The notes under the pieces are model-generated. The model saw only the letters and a program-made list of their open reading frames with translations. It ran no database searches and was not told the origin of the DNA. Shown here piece by piece: positions 41,495 to 49,955 of a stretch of DNA of 64,000 nucleotides. The stretch comes from Ardenticatenaceae bacterium. GTDB taxonomy: Bacteria > Chloroflexota > Anaerolineae > Promineifilales > Promineifilaceae. The number at the start of each line of letters is the position of its first letter. The first letter of the stretch is position 1. Position numbers and translations under genes: made by a program. The stretch is from NCBI GenBank assembly GCA_020634455.1, contig JACKBQ010000001.1, positions 3,224,001 to 3,288,000 on the forward strand, written 5' to 3'.

Positions 41495-41545
41495 GTGACA
41501 GCGATTCAATTTTTGTGGGTAACAATACAAGCGAATCGCTGCCAC
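41495..41545. promoter_or_regulatory. Inverted repeat GTG(A/G)CAGCGATTC upstream of Hsp20
   Basis: 13-bp arms with one mismatch (41495-41507 and 41533-41545) and a 25-nt spacer, between Hsp20 and the deacetylase gene. It could bind a regulator or be another small palindromic repeat. Confidence 0.45.
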
Positions 41546-41666
41546 CTACACCGTTGATTTATCAAGTACGATTGGCATTTTCCGCCAGAAACGTAAGAAA
41601 AATATATGCGCCATGTTAGAAGTTCATCGGAGAAGTGTAGAAATTGTGTTAGCGCGCAGTCGCGTC

Positions 41667-41726
41667 AGACCCAAAGGGTTTGATTGCTTTCGTTGCTAAT
41701 TAAAATTGATGAAACCCTTTGGGTCT
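41667..41726. repeat. AGACCCAAAGGGTTT palindrome
   Basis: 15-bp perfect arms (41667-41681 and 41712-41726) with a 30-nt loop, just beyond the stop of the deacetylase gene. It is one of the repeat types filling gaps; the short TTTT after the right arm gives weak terminator character on the + strand. Confidence 0.8.
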
Positions 41727-41741
41727 TTTCCAGAGGTTGGC

Positions 41742-42827
41742 TTAATCCCAGGTGGCATTAGCCAGATCGGCAAATTCGGCCAATGGGGTGTTGTTGCGTA
41801 CGCGCAGGCGGGGCCAGGTGAACCGGTTAGCAAAGCCAAGCTCATCTCCCCCCTCGGTTGTGACGCCACCCCAAAAATCTAAATGCTGCATCATCGCCAA
41901 TACCGTGTCGTCGTAGCGCCCGGAGGGGTAGGCGAAGTAGCGGGGTGTGTAGCCAATGTGGTAGGCCAAGGTTTCTTGGGGTCCAAGCATTTCCCAGATC
42001 AGATAATCGCTGTTACGGGCGCGCAAGTCAGGATGGGTGCGGGAATGCGGCTCAAAGCGGTGCCCGTGGGCAGCCATTTCCTCGATCATAGGCCAGGTCA
42101 TGTAGCCCGCCCGACCGCTGTCTATGAATTCGGTGGGAATGAAAAAGGTGCCTACAAAGCCAAATTCCTGAAGAATGGGATAGGCATTTTCATAAATGTC
42201 CAGGTAGCCATCGTCAAAGGTGAGGATGACTGGTTTGGGGGGCAGCGGTTCGTGGTTGGTGATAATGCGGGAGAGGGTATAGAAATCTATGGGCGTGTGG
42301 CCGTTGTCGGCCAGGTACTGCATTTGGGCGCGGAAGTTTTCTGGCGTTACGGATAGGTCGGTGCGGTAAACGTCGGCCTCTTCGGGAGGGATGCTAATGT
42401 AATGATACATGAGGATGGGCACGGTGACGGTAATGGTGCTGTTGAGGTCGGTTTGGGGCGTGGGTAGCGGCGGTGTGGGTGATGCTGTGGCGGTTGGTGT
42501 GGGTGACCAGGCGGGGTTGGGTGTGTGGCTGGGGGTGAAGGTGGGCGTAACCGTTGGCGTTAGCGTGGGGGTAGGGGTGTTGGTCGGCGTCGCTGTGGCT
42601 GTTGGCGTGGCGGTATCGGCTATGGTGGGCGTGGGGGCGACGGTGTTGAGGGCGTTGTTTTCATTGGTGGGTGTATTGGCAATGGCTACGGCCGTTTCTT
42701 CTGCACCCGCGTCATTGTTCAGTACAGCGCCCACAAAAAAGAGCAGTACAATAAACAGCAGCAAAGAGCCGAGCAGTTCTCCGCTACGGCCGTTTGCCTG
42801 ATGTGCCTGATCCTTTAGGTGTGCCAT
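41742..42827 (-). CDS. Membrane-anchored polysaccharide deacetylase
   Basis: A 361-residue protein. The N-terminal membrane helix (about 17-38) is followed by a long Thr/Pro-rich linker (about 45-130), then a NodB-type carbohydrate esterase domain with ILTFDDGYLDIY (metal-binding Asp pair) and HSRTHPDL (HSxxH). The DDG and HSxTH motifs are intact, so it should be active in removing N-acetyl groups from cell-wall or surface polysaccharide. The linker suggests it projects from the membrane to reach the wall. Confidence 0.9.
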   Translation of the reverse strand: MAHLKDQAHQANGRSGELLGSLLLFIVLLFFVGAVLNNDAGAEETAVAIANTPTNENNALNTVAPTPTIADTATPTATATPTNTPTPTLTPTVTPTFTPSHTPNPAWSPTPTATASPTPPLPTPQTDLNSTITVTVPILMYHYISIPPEEADVYRTDLSVTPENFRAQMQYLADNGHTPIDFYTLSRIITNHEPLPPKPVILTFDDGYLDIYENAYPILQEFGFVGTFFIPTEFIDSGRAGYMTWPMIEEMAAHGHRFEPHSRTHPDLRARNSDYLIWEMLGPQETLAYHIGYTPRYFAYPSGRYDDTVLAMMQHLDFWGGVTTEGGDELGFANRFTWPRLRVRNNTPLAEFADLANATWD

Positions 42828-42981
42828 AAAAGTGGAGCATAACGGGGTGGGAAACGGCCGTCAACTACGATTCACCCACGGCTAAGGAGCGGCAAGTTGA
42901 CGCTTTTGTTAGGCAGGGCATGGCCCATCTGTTATACTGCCACACCGCACGAATGAGTTGATTTTGTAGGAAGAGGACACG

Positions 42982-43599
42982 TTGAGTTCAACCACCGATG
43001 ATAAAGCGCTAATTGAGCGTGCCAAAGAGGATAAAGAGGCGTTTGGGCAGCTTTATGAGCTTTACGTAGATCGAATTTATAATTATGTCTACTACCGCAC
43101 AGGAAATGTGGCTGATGCTGAGGATTTGACAGCCAAAATTTTTGTTCGAGCAATGAAGCACATTCCACGCTATCAGGATCAGGGGGTGCCTTTTTCTGCC
43201 TGGCTATACCGTATTGCCCATAACTTGGTGGCTAACTGGCACCGCGACAACAGTCGCCGGCAGATGGTGGCGCTGGATGACATTACCCACTGGCATGTGG
43301 GGGATGAAAGCCCGGAGTTTGCCACGCAGCTTTTAGAAGACAAATCGCTGCTGCTAGGGGCTATTCGCCGACTGCCATCTGACCGGCAAGAGTTGCTGAT
43401 TTTGAAGTTTGTGGAGCGGCTTTCTAATGCAGAGATTGGCGATATTATGGGGCGAAGTGAAGGGGCAATCAAGTCGTTGTACCACCGAACGTTGCTCTCG
43501 CTGCGGGAGGATTTGCAGGAGCGCAACGGAGTGAGTGGCATGTCTGCTACCGCCCGAGCAAAGATGTTTTTTGGACGGCCGTTTTCGCGGCGAAATTGA
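42982..43599 (+). CDS. ECF-type RNA polymerase sigma factor
   Basis: A 205-residue ECF sigma factor. Region 2: LYELYVDRIYNYVYYRTGNVADAEDLTAKIFVRAMKHIPRYQDQGVPFSAWLYRIAHNLVANWHRDNSRR. Region 4: LPSDRQELLILKFVERLSNAEIGDIMGRSEGAIKSLYHRTLLSLREDL. The TTG start follows AGGAAGAGG. No anti-sigma factor gene is adjacent; the next gene, after 228 bases, is a membrane protein preceding the oxidase operon. Confidence 0.92.
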   Translation: MSSTTDDKALIERAKEDKEAFGQLYELYVDRIYNYVYYRTGNVADAEDLTAKIFVRAMKHIPRYQDQGVPFSAWLYRIAHNLVANWHRDNSRRQMVALDDITHWHVGDESPEFATQLLEDKSLLLGAIRRLPSDRQELLILKFVERLSNAEIGDIMGRSEGAIKSLYHRTLLSLREDLQERNGVSGMSATARAKMFFGRPFSRRN

Positions 43600-43780
43600 T
43601 GTTTGCATAGGCTTTACTACTTTTGCCTGCTTACTGGATTGTGCTAAAATCCACAAACGAGACAAAACAACTCAATTACACATGATATAAAGCTACTTCG
43701 ATGTGCTAAACAAGGCTTTCGACAATCGAATTTCTGTCTACGGCGCATAAACCCTGGTAAACTTTTGGCGACCGGAGCCT

Positions 43781-43808
43781 TCTCGTAAAAAATGCTTGTT
43801 TTGCGAGA
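43781..43808. promoter_or_regulatory. Inverted repeat TCTCGTAAAA/TTTTGCGAGA, copy 1
   Basis: 10-bp arms with one mismatch and an 8-nt centre, just upstream of the ribosome-binding site of the gene at 43828. A near-identical stretch is at 44714-44781, before subunit II of the oxidase. It is a candidate shared operator. Confidence 0.45.
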
Positions 43809-43827
43809 CCCCGGCAGGAGAAATCTG

Positions 43828-44625
43828 TTGAAAACATCAGAATCGTGGAAAACGTGGCTACCGTTGCTAGGTATCCTCATTATTTTTGCTGTGGTAACGG
43901 CCGTCTGGCCCGTGTTGGCCGATGCGTTTTCTTTACCGTCACTTTCTTTTGGCGGAGGCAGCAGCACCCCGCTCCCGTACGAACCTGAACCGATTAGCCT
44001 GGAGGCAATGAAAGCTAGCCTTGCCGCCTCACCGTTATCTGGGGTTGCTGAATCTGTACCGGACGAGATTTCTCCCTTTGTTGGTTTGGCAATCGTAGCG
44101 GCGGTTACCTTTGGTGCCATTATTGTTGTAGGCGGCGGCCTGGCCTTTGGGACTCGGCTGCTTTCCAATATTCGAGAAAGTACGTTAGAAACAGAAGCGT
44201 ACCAGCAACATCAAACAGCCCTGGAACAGCGCAACAATGAGCAGATCAAGCAAATGCGAGACGGCCGTACCACCGATCCACAACCATCTCACAAAATGCC
44301 CCGTTGGTCTGTGGTTAGCAATACCCTCATTGCGTTGATGTTTGTGGGGTTGGCTACAATGGTTTATGTGCGCAACTTCATCCCGGAAGGCTACATTATT
44401 AATGAGGATGGTCAGTTTGTCGGCGTGACTGGGCCAGTTTTTCTGGCATTGGCCTTGCTGACGTTGGTAATTGTTGGTTGGCGGTTGCGACCGCAAAAAA
44501 TTGATGCAGTAGACGCGACGGATTACGGCCGTATCCCTTGGGACTTCATAGCCGTACTTGTTACTGGTCTCATTATGCTCGGTCTGGGCATTGGCATTAT
44601 GGCCTACCTGAATGCCCCCGCTTAG
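43828..44625 (+). CDS. Membrane protein upstream of the cytochrome oxidase operon
   Basis: A 265-residue protein with four membrane helices (about 13-33, 90-115, 167-187 and 202-222) and a fifth near the C-terminus. There are short charged loops and no cofactor motif. TTG 43828 is preceded by AGGAG; an ATG at 43792 is in frame but upstream of that site and overlaps the inverted repeat. The position suggests a role in oxidase assembly or control, but I recognise no family. Confidence 0.6.
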   Translation: MKTSESWKTWLPLLGILIIFAVVTAVWPVLADAFSLPSLSFGGGSSTPLPYEPEPISLEAMKASLAASPLSGVAESVPDEISPFVGLAIVAAVTFGAIIVVGGGLAFGTRLLSNIRESTLETEAYQQHQTALEQRNNEQIKQMRDGRTTDPQPSHKMPRWSVVSNTLIALMFVGLATMVYVRNFIPEGYIINEDGQFVGVTGPVFLALALLTLVIVGWRLRPQKIDAVDATDYGRIPWDFIAVLVTGLIMLGLGIGIMAYLNAPA

Positions 44626-44713
44626 TTGAATGTCAATAAACCACCCGCAGCTTCAAACGAATAGATAGCTCCGGGTAGCATATACTCGCTGTGGGCATTT
44701 TGTTATTAGGAGT

Positions 44714-44781
44714 GCTTCTCGAAAAAATGTTGGATTTTGCCCTTTGCGAGTAAAAAATAAGAACCTTGCAAAACTCGCGAA
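44714..44781. promoter_or_regulatory. Inverted repeat TTCTCG-AAAAAATG...TTTGCGAG, copy 2
   Basis: CTTCTCG-AAAAAATG-TTG-TTTTG is nearly repeated from 43779-43803. TTTGCGAG (44743-44750) and GCAAAACTCGCG (44768-44779) extend the dyad. It lies 35 bp before the subunit II start. Confidence 0.4.
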
Positions 44782-44815
44782 TAATTTGTTACGAAAGTAG
44801 AAGGAAAAGAGAGCT

Positions 44816-45877
44816 ATGGGAAAATCAAAACACCCAATAATTGTTGGTGTGCTAACGTTGTTAACCACTGCGGGGCTATATTTCCTGTTTGATTGGATGT
44901 TCACCCGTCCTGCTGCGGCCAGCGCTCAGGCTGTGCCGATTGAAGACTTGTTTCAAGCACACTTCATTATGATGGCCTTCCTGTTTGCCCTCATCATGGT
45001 CATCATGGTTTATGCCGTTGTTGTTTTTCGCCGCAAGCCAGATGATGACACCGATGGCCCCCATATCCATGGTCATACTGGTTTGGAAATAGCATGGACG
45101 ATTATCCCAACCATTGTGGTGGTGGGTTTTGGCATTTATGGCCTGGTTCTTTTCCGTGAAGTCACGGCCGAACAACCCAACGAAATGGTGGTGGCTGTCA
45201 CCGGTCAACAATGGGCCTGGAGCTTTGAATATCCTGAAGCAGATGTGCGCTCTGGCAAACTGGTGCTGCCGGTAAACCAGCCCATTTTGCTGCAACTCAA
45301 TTCAAAAGATGTGCTGCACTCATTTTGGGTACCCGAATTTCGCGTAAAGCAAGACTTGGTTCCGGGTTATCCGCAAGAACTGCGCGTGACTCCCACAGAA
45401 ATTGGCAACTACCGTTTGCGCTGTGCTGAGATTTGCGGGACGAGCCATTCCGACATGCTGGCAGACGTCCAGGTCGTTTCTCAGGCTGATTTTGAGCAGT
45501 TCCTGATTGATTCGGCCTTCCGCTATTCCGATTTGACGCCGGAAGCACGCGGCGAACAATTTTATGTTGAGTTGGGTTGTCGTGGCTGTCACTCCCTGGA
45601 CGGCGCTCCAGGTGCGGGGCCAACCTGGCAAGGCATTTATCTTCGCGAAGAAGCTTTAACCGACGGAACGACCATCGTCGTGGATGAAGAATATATCCGC
45701 AACTCAATTCTGAACCCAGATGCGCAAATTGTGCAGGGATTTAATCCTGGTGTGATGTCCGCACAAAATTATGATACGCGCATCCCTGAGCTTGCGGCGC
45801 AGATTTCGGCCAACGAAGGTGCTGAGATTGACATCATTGCCGACCTGATTGCGTTTATGAAAACGCTCGATCAATAG
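44816..45877 (+). CDS. ctaC: Cytochrome c oxidase subunit II, caa3 type
   Basis: Takes electrons from cytochrome c through a CuA centre. The 353-residue protein has two membrane helices (about 8-30 and 48-72) and a cupredoxin domain with CuA ligands His168, Cys203, Cys207, His211 and Met214 (RCAEICGTSHSDM). The C-terminal cytochrome c domain has CRGCH (Cys255, Cys258, His259). The fused heme c defines the caa3 type. AGAAGGAAAAG precedes the ATG. The downstream order (subunits I, IV, III, CtaG, SURF1) is the Chloroflexota arrangement. Confidence 0.95.
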   Translation: MGKSKHPIIVGVLTLLTTAGLYFLFDWMFTRPAAASAQAVPIEDLFQAHFIMMAFLFALIMVIMVYAVVVFRRKPDDDTDGPHIHGHTGLEIAWTIIPTIVVVGFGIYGLVLFREVTAEQPNEMVVAVTGQQWAWSFEYPEADVRSGKLVLPVNQPILLQLNSKDVLHSFWVPEFRVKQDLVPGYPQELRVTPTEIGNYRLRCAEICGTSHSDMLADVQVVSQADFEQFLIDSAFRYSDLTPEARGEQFYVELGCRGCHSLDGAPGAGPTWQGIYLREEALTDGTTIVVDEEYIRNSILNPDAQIVQGFNPGVMSAQNYDTRIPELAAQISANEGAEIDIIADLIAFMKTLDQ

Positions 45878-45897
45878 TCTCCGAGAGGAAAAGAAAA

Positions 45898-48051
45898 ATG
45901 ACGACATTACTAAAAATTGTTCGCTCAAGATTTGCCTTTGCTGTTGTAGCGGCCGTATTTGGCGGGATAGTCGGTTCGGTGTTGGCGGCGCTGGTGCAAG
46001 CAATATTCACCCTAGAGCCAATTGCCAACTTCATGAAGTTTTTGCTGCAATTCCTGCTGATACCAACGGCCGTACTTGATTCCGTCTACCCCGCAGCCAT
46101 CAGCATCATCGCCGTCTTGCTCATCGTTGGGCATGTTGTGGTCGGTCTTGGCAGCGGTTTGGGACTGTTCCAAAACACGCGCTTGGGTCGTTTCCTCTAC
46201 TTCTCCTCTGAAACATCCCTCGTGTGGGGTCTGGCCGGGCAGGCAATCGCCTTCGTCATAGCCAATAGCTTCATCAATATGTTCCGCGTATTGGGTGGTG
46301 CAAACTGGGATTGGATGCACGAAGGCGCTGTTGTATTCGGAGCCATCTTTAGCATCATCGGTTCCTTGCTGGGTGCGGGCGTACTCACCGATTGGCTGCT
46401 CTGGATTGGCGGACACAAAACCCCACTGCGCCACGGTGCCCCAGAAGGAAAACCAGAATGGTTCCGCTACTTTGCGGTAGATGTAAACCACAAAGTCATC
46501 GGCATTCAGTATGGCGTCACCAGCCTGTTTGTCTTGTTCGTAGGTGGTATCTTCGCCGTCATTTTTCGTCTGGAGCTGGCACAACCAGGAATGCAATTCC
46601 TGACCTTCGACGAATACAACACTCTCTTCAGTGCCCATGGCATCGTAATGATCGCCAGCATCTTGCTCGGCATCGGCGCAATGAGCAACTACCTGGTGCC
46701 CCTGATGATTGGCGCATCCGATATGGCTTTCCCTCGCCTAAACGCATTCAGCTACTGGATTGGTGTCCCTTCGGTGGTGCTAATTCTGGCCGGTATGGCC
46801 GTCGGTGGTTGGGACACTGGTTGGGTGGGCTACGCACCACTTTCCTTGCGTGCCCCAATTGGTGTGCAGCTCTTCTTGTTGGGATTCTATATGAACGGCT
46901 TTTCCTCCATTGCCAGCGCCATCAATATCATCGTTTCAACTTTTACCATGCGAGCCAAAGGCATGACGCTTTTCCGTATGCCTATTTTTGTGTGGGCGGC
47001 CTTGGCCGCAGCACTCATTCAGTTCACGGCTACGCAGACCGTTGGCGTGGCCCTAAGCATGACTATCGCTGAGAGAACCTTGGGGCTTACCTTCTTCGAT
47101 CCAGCCAATGGTGGTGATCCGCTTTTGTACCAGCACCTGTTTTGGTTCTACTCGCACCCGGTTGTTTATGTGTTTGTTCTGCCGGGGTTGGGCGTTATTA
47201 GCGAATTGCTGCCCGTTTTCTCGCGGAAGCCTTTGTTTGGCTACCGTTGGATTGCCCTTTCTAGCTTGGGGATTGCTTTGGTGGGCTTTTTAGTTTGGGC
47301 GCATCACATGTTTGTAGCTGGCATGAGCGATACGCTGCGCATTGTTTTTATGATTTCTACCATGTTTGTGGCCATCCCCACTGGGGTAAAATTCTTTAGT
47401 TGGGTTGCTACGATTTGGGAAGGGAAGCTCTCGTTTGAAACGCCCATGCTGTTTGTATTAGGCGCTATATCTGTTTTCCTGATTGGTGGAGTGAGCGGTC
47501 CTATCTTGGGCACGATTCCCACTGATTTGCACTTGCATGACAGCTATTGGGTCGTGGGCCATTTCCACGCGACGATGTTTGGCGGGTTTATCTTCCCGTT
47601 CTGTGCCGCGCTGTATTATTGGTACCCCAAGATTACCGGGCATATGTACAAAGAATCATTGGGTAGACTTCACTTTTGGTTGATGGTCCCTGGTTTTTGG
47701 GTGATGAGTTTTGGCCAGATGAGTGTGGGTATTTTGGGCATGAACCGCCGCTACGCTGATTATGAGCCCAGTTTAGGGATTGGCAATACGCAAATTCTTA
47801 TAACCTTGGCAGCTTTGGTAATTGGCTGGTCTTTGCTGATTATGGTTTACAATTTTATTGCCAGCGCCCGCACAGAACCTGTAGCCGATACGAATCCGTG
47901 GCGTTCTCGGTCTCCAGAGTGGCAAACACCAACGCCAATTCCAGAGTTTAATTATGATGTTCCGTTTGAGGTCGTAGGCGATCCTTATGATTACGGGCTG
48001 GCTTCATCGCAATACATTCGCATGAACACGGCACCAGCTGCCGGGGATTAG
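45898..48051 (+). CDS. ctaD: Cytochrome c oxidase subunit I, A2 type, with extra N-terminal helices
   Basis: Catalytic subunit reducing oxygen to water. 717 residues, against about 530-560 usual, with ~195 extra N-terminal residues (about four helices). Heme-copper ligands: His247 (FSAHG), His420, His469-His470 (AHHM) and the GHFHATMFGG pair. The A1-type Glu of HPEVY is missing: the sequence is Y-S-H420-P-V-V-Y424, the A2 signature. The K-channel lysine (Lys498 in PTGVK) is kept at the expected distance from His420. AGAGGAAAAG precedes the ATG. The gene has only one exact ACGGCCGT, near its start. Confidence 0.95.
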   Translation: MTTLLKIVRSRFAFAVVAAVFGGIVGSVLAALVQAIFTLEPIANFMKFLLQFLLIPTAVLDSVYPAAISIIAVLLIVGHVVVGLGSGLGLFQNTRLGRFLYFSSETSLVWGLAGQAIAFVIANSFINMFRVLGGANWDWMHEGAVVFGAIFSIIGSLLGAGVLTDWLLWIGGHKTPLRHGAPEGKPEWFRYFAVDVNHKVIGIQYGVTSLFVLFVGGIFAVIFRLELAQPGMQFLTFDEYNTLFSAHGIVMIASILLGIGAMSNYLVPLMIGASDMAFPRLNAFSYWIGVPSVVLILAGMAVGGWDTGWVGYAPLSLRAPIGVQLFLLGFYMNGFSSIASAINIIVSTFTMRAKGMTLFRMPIFVWAALAAALIQFTATQTVGVALSMTIAERTLGLTFFDPANGGDPLLYQHLFWFYSHPVVYVFVLPGLGVISELLPVFSRKPLFGYRWIALSSLGIALVGFLVWAHHMFVAGMSDTLRIVFMISTMFVAIPTGVKFFSWVATIWEGKLSFETPMLFVLGAISVFLIGGVSGPILGTIPTDLHLHDSYWVVGHFHATMFGGFIFPFCAALYYWYPKITGHMYKESLGRLHFWLMVPGFWVMSFGQMSVGILGMNRRYADYEPSLGIGNTQILITLAALVIGWSLLIMVYNFIASARTEPVADTNPWRSRSPEWQTPTPIPEFNYDVPFEVVGDPYDYGLASSQYIRMNTAPAAGD

Positions 48052-48068
48052 GCAAGGAGAGTTTGGAA

Positions 48069-48272
48069 GTGAGTAATGCACTAAAAGCTGCACAGCGCAC
48101 AGGGCTTTATGTTTTTCTGGCGCTACTGGTTTTGACTATTGTTGAATCAATTGTGGGTGGTTTAGAGACGCCCATCACGGTCTTGCTGTTGATTGTTGCT
48201 TTGGTAAAGGCTGCTTTGATTGTTTACTTTTTTATGCATGTGTATCGCCTTTGGCGTGAGGAGAGTCATTGA
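48069..48272 (+). CDS. Cytochrome c oxidase subunit IV (small prokaryotic type)
   Basis: A 67-residue protein with two membrane helices (about 14-33 and 40-58), ending YRLWREESH. The family member sits, as here, between subunits I and III. GTG 48069 is preceded by AAGGAG at 48054-48059. Its stop TGA overlaps the ATG of subunit III by one base. Confidence 0.85.
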   Translation: MSNALKAAQRTGLYVFLALLVLTIVESIVGGLETPITVLLLIVALVKAALIVYFFMHVYRLWREESH

Positions 48273-48928
48273 TGAGTTCAGCGACTGTAGAAACGCATCA
48301 TGATGGCCATCAAGAGGGTCACGGACATAGCCATGAATTGTCTTGGCCACAGCAGCTACGGGCGAACCGGATGGGGCTTTGGCTGTTTTGTATTTCAGAA
48401 GTGTTTTTGTTTTTGGCGCTGTTGGCGGCTCGTTTTTACCTGTGGGGTGGCGAACGGCCGGAATTAAGCCAGGGTTTGGGTTTTATTACCACAACGGTGT
48501 TGTTGATTAGTAGTTATTTTGTGTTCCGTGGTGAAAATGCGATGGAGCATGGTGACCGGAAGGCGTTTTTGAGCAGCTATATGACAGCGGCCGTTTTCGG
48601 GTTTATCTTCTTCGTTGGCGTGGTGGTGATGGAGTGGAATGTGTTCGGACTGGAGTTGAACCTGTTCGGCATTGAATGGTTTGGCCACTTGAAGCCCACC
48701 GATGGCGTTTTTGGCGGTGTTTTTTATGCCATGACGGGAATGCACGCTTTGCATGTGCTGAGTGGCCTTGTTTTGATTCTGTTTAACTGGAATCTGGGTC
48801 GCAAGGGGCATTTTTCGCCAGAGGAGCATTGGGGTGTGGAAGCTTCGGCAATTTACTGGCATTACGTGGATGTGGTTTGGGTGTTTTTCTACCCGGCGCT
48901 GTATTTGATTGGTACGGCCGTACATTAA
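48272..48928 (+). CDS. ctaE: Cytochrome c oxidase subunit III
   Basis: A 218-residue membrane protein of the CtaE/CyoC family with about five helices and the conserved HALHVLSGLVL, WYWHYVDVVW-type segment (here IYWHYVDVVWVFFYP). The N-terminus is histidine-rich (ETHHDGHQEGHGHSHE), unusual for this subunit and possibly metal-binding. The ATG overlaps the subunit IV stop. It stabilises oxygen supply and proton uptake in the complex. Confidence 0.93.
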   Translation: MSSATVETHHDGHQEGHGHSHELSWPQQLRANRMGLWLFCISEVFLFLALLAARFYLWGGERPELSQGLGFITTTVLLISSYFVFRGENAMEHGDRKAFLSSYMTAAVFGFIFFVGVVVMEWNVFGLELNLFGIEWFGHLKPTDGVFGGVFYAMTGMHALHVLSGLVLILFNWNLGRKGHFSPEEHWGVEASAIYWHYVDVVWVFFYPALYLIGTAVH

Positions 48929-48966
48929 CAGTAATCAGTAATCCGTGTTCGGTAATCGGTTAGCTG
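48929..48966. repeat. TAATCAGTAATCCGTGTTCGGTAATCGG repeat
   Basis: A short-period GTAATC(A/C/G) repeat, related to 37189-37223, that fills the gap between subunit III and CtaG and ends at the GTG start region of the latter. Confidence 0.6.
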
Positions 48967-48973
48967 AACACAA

Positions 48974-49930
48974 GTGAGCAACAAAATGGATCCCATTACG
49001 AAAGCAATTTTGCTCTCCTGGGATTGGAAGATTGAAGTGATTGTCGTCCTGGCTCTGGCCGGGACGCTTTATTCTAGGGGATGGTGGCAGCTGCGGCAGC
49101 GGGCTGGCGGGGCTGACCGCTACCAGCGGACGGAGCGTTCTCGCTGGCGGTTGGTTGTTACCTGGCGGCTGGTGGCGTACTGGGCGGGGCTTTTTTTCAT
49201 TGCCCTGGCACTGCTTTCGCCTATAGATGCGCTGGGTCAGCAGCTCTTTTTTATGCATATGGTGCAGCATTTGCTGCTAATCATGATTGCGCCGCCGCTG
49301 CTGCTAATTGCTAACCCGATGCCGTTTGTGCTGTGGGGGCTGCCAACCCGGCTGCGTCGCAAGGTCGGTGGTTTGTTTAGCCAGGCGCTACATCGCGAAT
49401 CTGGCTTTCGCCGCTGGCTACGCAAGCTAACCCAGCCGGGCATCGTGTGGATGCTGTGGGTGATCTCGCTCATTGGCTGGCATGATCCCAACATGTACAA
49501 CGCCGCGCTGCGCTACGAATGGGTACACAATGTTGAGCATCTGAGCTTTTTTATTGCCAGTATGCTGCTGTGGTGGCATCTCACCGGAGCGGGGCCGCGC
49601 ATACACAAGCAGTTTGGTTTGCTGGGGCGCATTGGGCTGGTCGTTTCTGTCATTCCCCCAAACATGATGACAGGCGTGGTGCTGGCATTTGCCGAACAGG
49701 GCTACTATTCGTATTACGAAACTGTACCGCGCCTGTGGGGCTTTGACGTGCTGATGGATCAGCAGTTGGGCGGGCTGATCATGTGGGTGCCGGGGAGTAT
49801 GATGTATATTGTGGCGGCCTTGATTTTGATCGGCCGTTTTTTGAGCCAGGAAGATCGCAAACCGCCGCTGCCGCAGGCACAGTGGGCCTCGCCGGAAGCC
49901 GCAAGCGCCCCTGGGCTGAAGCAGCTTTAG
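48974..49930 (+). CDS. ctaG: Copper-chaperone-like CtaG (caa3_CtaG) membrane protein
   Basis: A 318-residue multi-pass membrane protein (about seven helices) of the caa3-type CtaG family, distinct from the soluble Cox11-type CtaG. It keeps the histidine motifs LFFMHMVQHLLLIMIAPPLL, SLIGWHDP and WVHNVEHLSFFIASMLLWWH, which are thought to help bring copper to the oxidase. GTG 48974 is the first start after the repeat; an ATG at 48986 is an alternative. It is operonic with the structural subunits. Confidence 0.88.
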   Translation: MSNKMDPITKAILLSWDWKIEVIVVLALAGTLYSRGWWQLRQRAGGADRYQRTERSRWRLVVTWRLVAYWAGLFFIALALLSPIDALGQQLFFMHMVQHLLLIMIAPPLLLIANPMPFVLWGLPTRLRRKVGGLFSQALHRESGFRRWLRKLTQPGIVWMLWVISLIGWHDPNMYNAALRYEWVHNVEHLSFFIASMLLWWHLTGAGPRIHKQFGLLGRIGLVVSVIPPNMMTGVVLAFAEQGYYSYYETVPRLWGFDVLMDQQLGGLIMWVPGSMMYIVAALILIGRFLSQEDRKPPLPQAQWASPEAASAPGLKQL

Positions 49931-49955
49931 GTAAGTTGGGAAGGTGGAGCCACCC

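Noticed and set aside
46000..48051. Loss of function in oxidase subunit I because the HPEVY glutamate is missing
   Set aside because: All heme-copper ligands and the K-channel lysine are present, and YSHPxVY is the regular A2-type alternative, so the enzyme should be active.
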